Shown here in pieces: positions 44,321-52,479 of a DNA stretch of 64,000 nucleotides (within the stretch, counting starts at the first letter, position 1; each line of letters begins with the position of its first letter). The notes beneath the pieces were generated by a model. It had not been told where the DNA came from. It ran no database searches and worked only from the letters and a program-made list of their open reading frames with translations. This DNA comes from Nocardioides albus. GTDB lineage: Bacteria > Actinomycetota > Actinomycetes > Propionibacteriales > Nocardioidaceae. The stretch spans positions 274,135-338,134 of the forward strand of contig NZ_BMQT01000008.1 in assembly GCF_014648255.1 (NCBI RefSeq), given 5' to 3'. A program made the translations under genes and the position numbers.

Positions 44321-44466
44321 ATCTATGACGTTAACGCGCGAAATCTACGGGACAGACGAGTCACGGCTCACGGGCAGTGAACAGAACGCGACGGACCGGT
44401 GTCCTGGTGTCGACGCCGAACTCGGTCGCATCGGGCCAGGTCGGCGCGATAACGTCCGACGGTGTC

Positions 44467-45657
44467 ATGACTACTTCACTCCCGCGGCCCGGTCCGCACC
44501 ACATCGCGATGGTCGCCTCCCCCGCGATCAGCCACATTCTGCCGAGCGTCGAGCTGATCAAGGAGCTGGTGGCGCGCGGGCACCGGGTCACCTACGCCAC
44601 GCACGAGTCGATGGCCGACACGATCAAGCCGACCGGGGCCGAGCTGGTCCCGGTGCCGACGGTGCTGCCCGTCGAGGACCGGCAATGGCCGGATGACCCC
44701 GTCGCCGGGATGCGCATCTTCCTCGACGACGCGATCCAGGTGCTTCCCCATCTGCACGCGTTCTACGACGCCGAGCCGGCCGACCTCTATCTCTACGACA
44801 TCGGTGGCTACGCCGTCCGGGCACTGGCCGAGAAGCAGCAGCGTCCGTTCGTCCAGCTCTCCCCGACGTTCGTCGCCTGGGACGGGTATGCCGAGAAGGT
44901 CGGCGCGCAGGTGGAGCAGCTGCCGGGCTACGACGGCTACCTGAGCACGTTCACGACCTGGCTGGAGGAGGCCGGGGCCACCACGCGTGAGCCCGGAGCG
45001 TTCGCCGGAGCACCCGAGCGTGCGCTCGCGCTCATCCCGCGGGCGATGCAGCCCAACGCGGACCTGGTCGACGAGGATGTCGTGACCTTCGTCGGACCCT
45101 GCTTCGCGCTCGACTCCGACGAGACCTGGACCCGGCCGGCTGATGCTGAGCACGTCCTGCTGGTCTCCCTCGGCTCGGCCTACACCGGCGAGGCGGACTT
45201 CTTCCGGTCGTGCATCGAGGCGTACGCAACCCTTCCCGGCTGGCACGTCATCATGTCGATCGGGACCCAGCTCGACCCGGCCGACCTCGGCGATCTGCCT
45301 GACAACGTGGAAGTACACCGGTGGCTCCCGCAACGAGCCGTCCTGGCGAAGGCTGATGCCTTCGTCACCCACGCCGGCATGGGCGGCAGCAGCGAAGGCC
45401 TGTTGGCCGGTGTGTCGATGATCGCGGTGCCGCAGGCGGTCGACCAGTTCATGAACGCGGACCGGCTGGTCGAGCTCGGTGTCGCCCGGCGGATCGACGC
45501 CGCGGACGTCACCGCCGATGCGCTGCGTACTGCCTTGCTCGAGCTGCTGGACGACCCTGAGCGGGCCGCGCGGTCGGCTCAGCTGCGGGCTGATGCGATT
45601 GCCGAGGGTGGCACCCGGCGGGCTGCTGATCTGATCGAGGGCATGCTCGCTGATTGA
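44467..45657 (+). CDS. Macrolide-type (MGT) glycosyltransferase, GT1
   Basis: 396 residues from the ATG at 44467; the longer frame is rejected because it would extend into the divergent operon's promoter. N-terminal HIAMVASPAISHILPSVELIKELVARGHRVTYAT and the C-terminal UDP-sugar signature VEVHRWLPQRAVLAKADAFVTHAGMGGSSEGLLAGVSMIAVPQAVDQFMNADRLVELG (read in pieces) are those of the MGT family (oleandomycin glucosyltransferase-like), in which the HAGMGGS segment binds the pyrophosphate. It glycosylates small hydrophobic acceptors, often to inactivate antibiotics. No biosynthetic cluster is adjacent, so detoxification is the more likely role. Confidence 0.88.
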   Translation: MTTSLPRPGPHHIAMVASPAISHILPSVELIKELVARGHRVTYATHESMADTIKPTGAELVPVPTVLPVEDRQWPDDPVAGMRIFLDDAIQVLPHLHAFYDAEPADLYLYDIGGYAVRALAEKQQRPFVQLSPTFVAWDGYAEKVGAQVEQLPGYDGYLSTFTTWLEEAGATTREPGAFAGAPERALALIPRAMQPNADLVDEDVVTFVGPCFALDSDETWTRPADAEHVLLVSLGSAYTGEADFFRSCIEAYATLPGWHVIMSIGTQLDPADLGDLPDNVEVHRWLPQRAVLAKADAFVTHAGMGGSSEGLLAGVSMIAVPQAVDQFMNADRLVELGVARRIDAADVTADALRTALLELLDDPERAARSAQLRADAIAEGGTRRAADLIEGMLAD

Positions 45658-45663
45658 TCCAGC

Positions 45664-45880
45664 CCGCTGGTCGAGCGGCGAGCCCAGCGAGCGTTGTATC
45701 GAGCTTGTCGAGATGACCAACACGCTTCCCATCGGCGCTCGACAGGGATCGTGTTGGTCTCGACACGCCTCCGCCGCCCTCGCTTCGCTCGGGTGCTCCC
45801 TCGCTCGGCACGCCCGGACGAGCAAGCTCGCCGGGCGGCCTCGCTCGGTCGCATAGCGGCTCCGGCGGCTCGACCAGCGG
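45664..45880. repeat. Dispersed GC-rich inverted-repeat element and two-way terminator
   Basis: The ends are CCGCTGGTCGAGC (45664-45676) and its exact complement at 45868-45880, enclosing about 190 bases. Inside are nested arms: GTCGAGATGACCAACAC near 45708 and its inverse GTGTTGGTCTCGACACG (45751-45767), and CGCCCGG-A-CGAGC/GCTCG-CCGGGCG (45811-45837). The element fills the gap between the convergent MGT and uvrB genes and could terminate both. Part of it recurs at 62521-62563. Confidence 0.8.
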
Positions 45881-45882
45881 TG

Positions 45883-48009
45883 TTACTTGGTGGCTTCCAT
45901 CATCTGGCGAAGTTCCTTCTTGAGGTCGGAGATCTCGTCGCGCAACCGGGCGGCGACCTCGAACTGGAGCTCGGCGGCGGCGCCCTTCATCTGCTCGGTG
46001 AGGTCGCCGATGAGCTGGGCCAGGTCGGAGGAGGGGAGGCCGACGAGGCCACGTTCACGGGCCTCGCGGGCGGCGTCGCCGAGCATCGGGGTCGGGGACT
46101 TGGCGGCGGTCTTGCCCGCACGGCCCTTGGCCTCGGTGCCGGCCCAGGTGTTGAGCAGCTCCTGGGTGGACTCGTCCTCGCGGGCGAGCATCTCGGTGAT
46201 GTCGGCGATCTTCTTGCGCAGCGGCTGCGGGTCGACCCCGTTGGCCTCGTTGTAGGCCACCTGGATCGCGCGGCGGCGGTTCGTCTCCTCGATCGCCGAC
46301 TCCATGGAGGGGGTGATCTTGTCGGCGTACATGTGCACCTGACCGGAGACGTTTCTGGCCGCACGGCCGATGGTCTGGATCAGCGACTTGTCCGAGCGCA
46401 GGAAGCCTTCCTTGTCGGCGTCCAGGATCGAGACCAGCGACACCTCGGGAAGGTCGAGACCCTCACGGAGCAGGTTGATGCCGACGAGCACGTCGTACTC
46501 CCCCAGCCGTAGGTCGCGGAGCAGCTCGATCCGCTTGAGGGTGTCGACCTCGGAGTGGAGATACCGCGTCCGGATCCCGGCGTCGAGCAGGTAGTCGGTG
46601 AGGTCCTCGGACATCTTCTTGGTCAGCGTCGTGACCAGGACGCGCTCGTTCTTGGCGACCCGGTCGTTGATCTCCCCGATCAGGTCGTCGATCTGGCCCT
46701 TGGTCGGCTTGATGACCACCTCGGGGTCGATCAGTCCGGTCGGACGGATGATCTGCTCGACCGTGTCGCCCCCGACCTTGTCGAGCTCGTAGTTGCCCGG
46801 AGTCGCGGAGAGGTAGATCGTCTGGCCGATCCGCTCCAGGAACTCCTCCCACTTCAGCGGCCTGTTGTCCTGCGCGCTCGGCAGCCGAAAGCCGTGCTCG
46901 ACCAGGTTGCGCTTGCGGGACATGTCCCCCTCGTACATCCCACCGACCTGCGGGACCGCGACGTGCGACTCATCGACGACGAGGACGAAGTCCTCCGGGA
47001 AGTAGTCGAGCAGACAGTTGGGCGCCGAGCCGCGCTCACGGCCGTCGATGTGCATCGAGTAGTTCTCGATCCCGGAGCAGGACCCGACCTGGCGCATCAT
47101 CTCGATGTCGTAGGTCGTACGCATCCGCAGCCGCTGCGCCTCGAGCATCTTGCCCTGCTTCTCGAACGTGCTCAGCTGCTGGTCGAGCTCGGCCTCGATG
47201 CCGTTGATCGCGCGCTCCATGCGCTCGGGGCCGGCGACGTAGTGGGTCGCCGGGAAGACGTAGAGCTCCTGATCCTCGGTGAGCACCTCCCCGGTGACGG
47301 CGTGCAACGTCATCAGCCGCTCGATCTCGTCACCGAAGAACTCGATCCGGACCGCGTGCTCCTCGTAGACCGGGAAGATCTCCAGGGTGTCGCCGCGCAC
47401 CCGGAACGTGCCACGGGTGAAGCTCAGATCGTTGCGGGTGTACTGGATCTCCACCAGCCGCCGCAGGATCGAGTCGCGGTCGTGCTCCTCCCCCACGCGC
47501 AGCCGGATCATCCGGTCGACGTACTCCTGCGGGGTGCCGAGGCCGTAGATGCAGGAGACGGTCGAGACCACGATGACATCGCGCCTGGTCAGCAGCGAGT
47601 TCGTGGCCGAGTGACGCAGCCGCTCGACCTCCTCGTTGATCGAGGAGTCCTTCTCGATGTAGGTGTCTGTCTGGGGGACGTACGCCTCGGGCTGGTAGTA
47701 GTCGTAGTAGGAGACGAAGTATTCGATCGCGTTGTCCGGGAAGAGCTGGCGCAGCTCGTTGGCGAACTGGGCGGCCAAGGTCTTGTTGGGCTGCAGCACC
47801 AGCATCGGGCGCTGCAGCTGCTCGGCGGTCCAGGCCACCGTCGCCGTCTTGCCGGTGCCGGTCGCGCCGAGCAGGACGACGTCCTTGACGCCGTCCTGGA
47901 TCCGCTTGGTGATCTCCGCGATCGCGGCGGGCTGGTCCCCCGAGGGCTGGTAGTCGGAGACCACCTTCAGCGGGGCGACACGACGCTCGAGATCGGTGAC
48001 TGGACGCAT
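45883..48009 (-). CDS. uvrB: Excinuclease ABC subunit B
   Basis: 708 residues from the ATG at 48009. Walker A GATGTGKT at 48-55; the beta-hairpin region with FVSYYDYYQPEAYVPQTDTYIEKDSSINEEVERLRHSAT (in pieces); DESHVAVPQVGGMYEGDMSRK; helicase motifs V and VI INLLREGLDLPEVSLVSILDADKEGFLRS and QTIGRAARN. A UVR motif for UvrC contact is at the C-terminus (LIGDLTEQMKGAAAELQFEVAARLRDEISDLKKEL). It is the damage-verifying, UvrA-loaded subunit of nucleotide excision repair. The upstream 30 bases are in frame but weaker as a start. Confidence 0.97.
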   Translation of the reverse strand: MRPVTDLERRVAPLKVVSDYQPSGDQPAAIAEITKRIQDGVKDVVLLGATGTGKTATVAWTAEQLQRPMLVLQPNKTLAAQFANELRQLFPDNAIEYFVSYYDYYQPEAYVPQTDTYIEKDSSINEEVERLRHSATNSLLTRRDVIVVSTVSCIYGLGTPQEYVDRMIRLRVGEEHDRDSILRRLVEIQYTRNDLSFTRGTFRVRGDTLEIFPVYEEHAVRIEFFGDEIERLMTLHAVTGEVLTEDQELYVFPATHYVAGPERMERAINGIEAELDQQLSTFEKQGKMLEAQRLRMRTTYDIEMMRQVGSCSGIENYSMHIDGRERGSAPNCLLDYFPEDFVLVVDESHVAVPQVGGMYEGDMSRKRNLVEHGFRLPSAQDNRPLKWEEFLERIGQTIYLSATPGNYELDKVGGDTVEQIIRPTGLIDPEVVIKPTKGQIDDLIGEINDRVAKNERVLVTTLTKKMSEDLTDYLLDAGIRTRYLHSEVDTLKRIELLRDLRLGEYDVLVGINLLREGLDLPEVSLVSILDADKEGFLRSDKSLIQTIGRAARNVSGQVHMYADKITPSMESAIEETNRRRAIQVAYNEANGVDPQPLRKKIADITEMLAREDESTQELLNTWAGTEAKGRAGKTAAKSPTPMLGDAAREARERGLVGLPSSDLAQLIGDLTEQMKGAAAELQFEVAARLRDEISDLKKELRQMMEATK

Positions 48010-48057
48010 GACAACCAGGCTACGCGGGACCACCGACATTTCGAGCGCAGCGGTTTG

Positions 48058-49212
48058 CTACTCGAACGCAGCGCGTACCTGATCGCTGTCGAGCCCGTAG
48101 TCACCCAGGAGATAATCGTGCTTGGGGCGGGCTTTCCCCGAGCGTGACTCGGCGTCGATCCGGGCGACCTCGGCGCGAGCGGCGTCGCTCCAAGGGATGT
48201 CGAAGTGGGCGTAGATGCTCTCGACGGTGCCGACCGGGTCCTTGACGAACGAGCGGTAGTCGACGTCGAAGAACTGCGCCTGGTCATACCGCCCGCGGGC
48301 CTCGCGGAAGGAGCGCCACGACCGGGACAGCATCTCCAGCTGGGTCGCCCCAATGGTCTTCCCTACGAACGTGGTCGACATCCCCGCGGTCGCCTCGGCG
48401 GAGAGCGAGCAGCCCGAGGCGACCGAGACGACCGGGTCGCGGTGGGTGACCACCACGAGCGCGTCCGGGTAGACCTCCATCAGCGCGTCGAGGGCGACCA
48501 GGTGGGACGGGTTCTTGAGCACCCAGCGCTTGTCGGCGTCATTGAGGCCGATGAGCTGCAGCGTACGGCGATGGACCTCGTACGCATCGCGCCAGTCCTG
48601 CTTCGCCAGCCAGGCCGAGTAGCGCGGGACGTGGGCCAGCGACTCGAAGGAGATCGACTTGCCGCTCTGCCGCAGCACTCGCCAGCACTCCTCGACGCTG
48701 GTGGCGTCCATGTAGTGGATCCCCATGAACTCGGGGTTGGCGACATGGTGCTGCCGGTAGGCGCCCTGGATCGCGTTGAAGACCGGATCCTGCTCCCAGG
48801 TCTCGCGCGGGGGACGAGGCTGGGGGAACTCCGTGAGCCAGGTCTCGAGTCCCTGATGTGCGGGGTCCGCGGCCAGGAGCCGGTGCAGCGCGGTCGTGCC
48901 GGTGCGGACGAGCCCGGTGACGAAGATCGGGCGCTCGATGCGTACGTCCTGGTGCTGGGGGAACTCCGCGAGCCGGGCCTGCGTCATCAGCCGGCCGACG
49001 AGGGCGGACTTCACCTGGGAGCGGTGGAAGTAGTTGCCGACCGGGGTCAGCCCGGCCTCGGGCGAGGCCAGGTCCTCGACCAGGAGCCGTAGTCCCTCCT
49101 CGTGCTCGGTCCCGCCGAAGGCTGTCAGCCCGGTGGTGCGGGCGGCCGCGGCGCAGATGTCCTCGTACGTCCCGACATCCGCGCGCTCGCGGGGCGCGGT
49201 CTCAGTGGCCAT
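48058..49212 (-). CDS. Sulfotransferase-family protein
   Basis: 384 residues. The PAPS 5'-phosphosulfate loop is IFVTGLVRTGTTALHRLL at about 96-113; the 3'-phosphate-binding region is PDALVVVTHRDPVVSVASGCSL. The central RWVLKNPSHLVALDALMEVYPDA is also typical. The enzyme would transfer sulfate from PAPS to an alcohol. Its start overlaps the stop of the SDR gene by 11 bases, so the two are one operon behind a KstR-type box. I recall the same SDR plus sulfotransferase pair in the M. tuberculosis KstR regulon (Rv3530c-Rv3529c). The substrate, steroid or otherwise, is unproven. Confidence 0.85.
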   Translation of the reverse strand: MATETAPRERADVGTYEDICAAAARTTGLTAFGGTEHEEGLRLLVEDLASPEAGLTPVGNYFHRSQVKSALVGRLMTQARLAEFPQHQDVRIERPIFVTGLVRTGTTALHRLLAADPAHQGLETWLTEFPQPRPPRETWEQDPVFNAIQGAYRQHHVANPEFMGIHYMDATSVEECWRVLRQSGKSISFESLAHVPRYSAWLAKQDWRDAYEVHRRTLQLIGLNDADKRWVLKNPSHLVALDALMEVYPDALVVVTHRDPVVSVASGCSLSAEATAGMSTTFVGKTIGATQLEMLSRSWRSFREARGRYDQAQFFDVDYRSFVKDPVGTVESIYAHFDIPWSDAARAEVARIDAESRSGKARPKHDYLLGDYGLDSDQVRAAFE

Positions 49213-49999
49213 GGAACTCTCCGCAGTCCACGTTGAGCATGGTCCCCGTGACGGCGGAGGCGAGGTCGCTGCCCAGGAACAGCGCCGCCCGGGCGACCTC
49301 CTCGGGGGTCGCGAGCCGCTTCAGGTCGGTGGGCGCCGCCTTCTCGCGATAGACGTCCTCGTGGGTGCGACCGGACTCCGACGCCAACCAGTCGAAATAG
49401 CCCTTGTTGACGTCCTCGTAGATGTAGGACGGCGCGACGGAGTTGACCCGGATGCCGCGCGGGCCGAGCTCGGTGGCCAGGGACGAGGCGAGGTGCGCGA
49501 GCGCGCCCTTGGAGAGCTTGTAGCCCGCGAACTCGGGCTGGCTCTGGTAGAGCACCGCGGAGTTGATCATCACGATCGAGCCGCCGGGCTTGTCCGGGGT
49601 GGCCGCGAGCGCGTCGGCGAAGAGCGCCGAGAGCCGCAGCGGGGCGTACACGTTGGACTCCTGGGCCAGCCGGAGCGCGTCGAGCGGGATCTGGGTGAGC
49701 GGGTCCATCGGCGGGATGCCGAAGGCGTTGTTGAGGAGCACGTCGACGCGCCCGAACTCCTCCAGCGCGGCATCGACCAGGTGCCGGCGCGCGTCCTCGT
49801 CGGTGATGTCTGTCGGCACCACGAGCGCACGCCGCCCGTGCTCCTCGATGACGCCGGCCATCTTCTGCAGCCGCTTCTCGGTGCGGCTGGCGAGCACCAG
49901 GTCGGCACCCATCAGCGCCGCCTGCTCGCCCAGCGAGCGGCCGAGGCCGGGGCCGACCCCCGAGAGTACGACGACCTTGCCATCCAGGAGTCCAGTCAT
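49202..49999 (-). CDS. Short-chain dehydrogenase/reductase, KstR-linked
   Basis: 265 residues from the ATG at 49999. Cofactor motif GVGPGLGRSLGEQ at about 14-26 (TGxxxGxG form with valine), structural NNAF at 90-93, and catalytic Ser147, Tyr160 and Lys164 (NSAVLYQSQPEFAGYKLSK). The C-terminus ends SAVTGTMLNVDCGEF. A sterol or acyl alcohol oxidation would fit its context. A KstR-type box stands 11 bases upstream; TAGTCT at its edge lies seven bases before the ATG, so the transcript is probably leaderless. Co-transcribed with the sulfotransferase gene. Confidence 0.9.
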   Translation of the reverse strand: MTGLLDGKVVVLSGVGPGLGRSLGEQAALMGADLVLASRTEKRLQKMAGVIEEHGRRALVVPTDITDEDARRHLVDAALEEFGRVDVLLNNAFGIPPMDPLTQIPLDALRLAQESNVYAPLRLSALFADALAATPDKPGGSIVMINSAVLYQSQPEFAGYKLSKGALAHLASSLATELGPRGIRVNSVAPSYIYEDVNKGYFDWLASESGRTHEDVYREKAAPTDLKRLATPEEVARAALFLGSDLASAVTGTMLNVDCGEFHGH

Positions 50000-50010
50000 G
50001 GCGCCAAGAC

Positions 50011-50024
50011 TAGAACGTGTTTCA
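50011..50024. promoter_or_regulatory. KstR-type operator before the SDR/sulfotransferase operon
   Basis: TAGAACGTGTTTCA, which fits TNNAACNNGTTNNA with one arm diverged. The same 20 bases CGCCAAGACTAGAACGTGTT occur at 54541-54560, at the same place relative to a minus-strand start codon. Confidence 0.75.
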
Positions 50025-50039
50025 CTTTGACGGAAGGGG

Positions 50040-52433
50040 TCAGGTCGGGAAGATGAACCTGGCGACCTCGTCGACCCATTCGGCGTACGCACCGACCTCC
50101 TTCGGCACCTGCTGCGCGCGAACCAGGTCGCCATGAGCGCGGATCACCCGGGACCAGTCGGCGCACGAGCCGCACGTCGCTCGGCCGCAGCCCGCGGTGT
50201 GCTCGCGCGCGACCTCCTCGAGCAGATCACGGAACGTCGCGCCATCCTCGCCCGCCGCCAGCGCCTCGACCACGGCTCCGAGCACATCGACCGCTTGCGC
50301 CGGGGCGCCGACCAGGATGGCCATCAGGATCGCGAGAGCGCGCTGTCCGGACGGCTCAGCGCTCACCGTCGCAACCGGCGCCGTACGCGCCAGGCGGTAG
50401 ACCGCGAGCAGCTTCCTGGCGCCGCCGGGGGTCGCACAGAATCTGGCCAGCTCGCTGATGAACAGCGCCTCGCCGGGGGTCATCTCGAGGCTCTCGGCAG
50501 CTCCGCGGCGACCGCTCTGGTCGCCCGTTCCGGCGGCCAGTGCCGACGGCCACGACGGCACCGCCTGCCGCATCAGCGAACGCATGAACCGCACCGCCGG
50601 GTCACCGGCGAAGGCCCGCAGCGCGAACGGCACGTCGAAGACCCTGGAGAGGTACGCCGCAGGCTCGGCGACCCGGCCCTCGATCGCCCGCCGCAGCACC
50701 CGCGCGTCCACCGCCGCGATCACCGCGACATCGTCCTGGTCGCTCAGCTCGTCGATCGCCCGCAGCACCCCGGCCACGGTCACCGGGTCGCACCTGTCCA
50801 GATCGTCGACGTAGACGATCGTCCGGGTCGGCAACTGCCCGGTGCGTACGCCGACGGGCGGAGCCGGTGGCGGCCCGGGCGGAGCGGCCCGCAGCGCTGC
50901 CTCGTACGCCGCCACCTCCCGGTCCATCGCCGCGAGCGCCATGGTGGTGCTCATCGGCTGAGCGCGCCGCTTGCCGCGCGGGCCGTCGTCCTCGGCGTGC
51001 CCGGCCAGCGCCGCCCGCAGCTCGGCCGCCCGCCGCTGCGCAGCCTGATGTCTCGCCACCAGCGGCGGCGGCGTGCTGGTGCCTCGCACATCCCCGAGGA
51101 CCGCCCTCGCCACATCTCCCTCGGCGTACCGGCGAGCATCGACGCGTACGTGCTTGGCGCGCCCGGACCAGGTCTCGTCGTGCTCCGCGAGCCACTCGAT
51201 CCGCTCCTGGACCTTCCGCAGGAAGGTCGACCGGCCGCTCCCCGGCAGCCCTTGCACGGCCACCGAGATCGGGAGCTGGGTGTGTCCGGAGGCCAGCAGA
51301 CGGGCAACCCTGTCGACGTCTGTCCGGTGGCCGAGGACGTCGTCGTCGGCCGATTCTCGTGCGTTCGATTCTCGTGCGGTCGCGGGAGCAGGCATCGGCG
51401 CGATGACGGGCTCGATGAAGGGCTCGATCACGGGCTCGATCACGGGCTCCGGCTCGGCCTCGACCATGGGGCCGAGGACGATCGGCACCTCGGTGGTGTC
51501 ACCTGCCTCCGCCCCATCCTCCGACGTGACCAGGACCGGGTCCGGCGCGACTGCCACCTTCGGCGTCCGAGCCCCGGGCTCGGGCATGTCGGCGACCTTG
51601 GTGACCGGGAGCCCGAGCTCCTCCTCGACCCCCTGGAGCGCCTTGGCGAAGTCGGCGGCGCTCCAGTGCCGCCCGGCTCGGCGCTTGGACATCGCCTTGC
51701 GCAGCGCCTCCTCGAACGAAACCGGCACATCGGCGCGGTCGATGGCCGGCGGGTCGTACTCTCGGATCCGTTGCAGCAGCGCCCCAGGGGCGCCGGGCGC
51801 CCCCTCGAACGGCGTACGCCCCGCCAGCAGCGTGTAGCAGGTCGCGGCCAGGCTCCAGATGTCCGCCCAGGCACTCGGCTCGGGCGGTTCGGCAAGCATC
51901 TCCGGCGCCATCCACGGCAGCGAGGTCGACCCGCTGCCACCGGGACGCCCGGCGGAGGAGAGCTTCCCGAAGCCGACCAGCTGCGGCTCGCCATCGCCGG
52001 TCAGCAGGATGTTCACCGGCTTCACGTCACCGTGGAGGATCCCGTGCCGAGCCGCGACATCGAGCGCACCCGCGATCTTGATCGTGATGCTCAGCGCCTC
52101 TGCGACCTCGAGCCGCCCGCTCCTTCGGCGGGCCTCGAGGTCACCGCCGGAAAGGTGGTCCATCACCAGGAAGCTGCGGTCGTCATCGGTGACGCCGACG
52201 GCGTGCAGCGGCAGGACATGGGGATGGCCGGCGAGCTCGGCGACCTCCTTGGTCTCTGCCGCGAGCGCGTCGTCGGTCTCGGCACCGAGTCGGTCGTTCC
52301 AGACCTTCACCGCGACCTTGATCTGCTCCTGCTGCCACTCATAGAGGAAGACGACGGAGGATCCGCCCGCGCCGATCCGCCGGCGATACCGGAATCCCGG
52401 GATGTCCGGTGGCTCGTGGTGGGGGCTGGCCAT
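50040..52433 (-). CDS. Degenerate Ser/Thr-kinase domain fused to a KAP-type P-loop NTPase
   Basis: 797 residues from the ATG at 52433. Kinase-like domain at 12-300: glycine loop IGAGGSSVVF, Lys43 in VAVKVW, HGDVKPVNILL with Asp136, Lys138 and Asn141, but GFG (154-156) in place of DFG, so the Mg-binding aspartate is missing. The APE-type motif APEML is kept. An acidic/proline linker with IEPVIEP repeats spans about 330-370. KAP NTPase at about 375-797: Walker A GLPGSGRST (395-403) has Arg401 instead of lysine; Walker B YVDDLDRCDP (540-550) is intact. A cysteine trio (749, 754, 757) is near the end. No membrane helices. Same strand as LLM and DUF1214 genes upstream, 46 bases behind. Confidence 0.85.
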   Translation of the reverse strand: MASPHHEPPDIPGFRYRRRIGAGGSSVVFLYEWQQEQIKVAVKVWNDRLGAETDDALAAETKEVAELAGHPHVLPLHAVGVTDDDRSFLVMDHLSGGDLEARRRSGRLEVAEALSITIKIAGALDVAARHGILHGDVKPVNILLTGDGEPQLVGFGKLSSAGRPGGSGSTSLPWMAPEMLAEPPEPSAWADIWSLAATCYTLLAGRTPFEGAPGAPGALLQRIREYDPPAIDRADVPVSFEEALRKAMSKRRAGRHWSAADFAKALQGVEEELGLPVTKVADMPEPGARTPKVAVAPDPVLVTSEDGAEAGDTTEVPIVLGPMVEAEPEPVIEPVIEPFIEPVIAPMPAPATARESNARESADDDVLGHRTDVDRVARLLASGHTQLPISVAVQGLPGSGRSTFLRKVQERIEWLAEHDETWSGRAKHVRVDARRYAEGDVARAVLGDVRGTSTPPPLVARHQAAQRRAAELRAALAGHAEDDGPRGKRRAQPMSTTMALAAMDREVAAYEAALRAAPPGPPPAPPVGVRTGQLPTRTIVYVDDLDRCDPVTVAGVLRAIDELSDQDDVAVIAAVDARVLRRAIEGRVAEPAAYLSRVFDVPFALRAFAGDPAVRFMRSLMRQAVPSWPSALAAGTGDQSGRRGAAESLEMTPGEALFISELARFCATPGGARKLLAVYRLARTAPVATVSAEPSGQRALAILMAILVGAPAQAVDVLGAVVEALAAGEDGATFRDLLEEVAREHTAGCGRATCGSCADWSRVIRAHGDLVRAQQVPKEVGAYAEWVDEVARFIFPT

Positions 52434-52479
52434 GGGCGGCAAGCATAGGGGTCGATACGCGAGCGCGTGTCGACCCGTC

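Noticed and set aside
41288..44380. 1030-codon open frame on the plus strand
   Set aside because: Antisense to the MFS and GT-C-like genes, which have clear membrane-protein sequence; the plus-strand product is Arg/His/Gln/Asp-rich with no domain.
50040..52433. HGD instead of HRD as evidence of a dead kinase
   Set aside because: The arginine of HRD is missing in many active bacterial and RD-minus kinases. Only the DFG to GFG change is used as evidence.
50133..52448. 771-codon open frame on the plus strand
   Set aside because: Antisense shadow of the kinase-KAP gene, low-complexity Arg/Gly/Leu/Asp composition, no domain.
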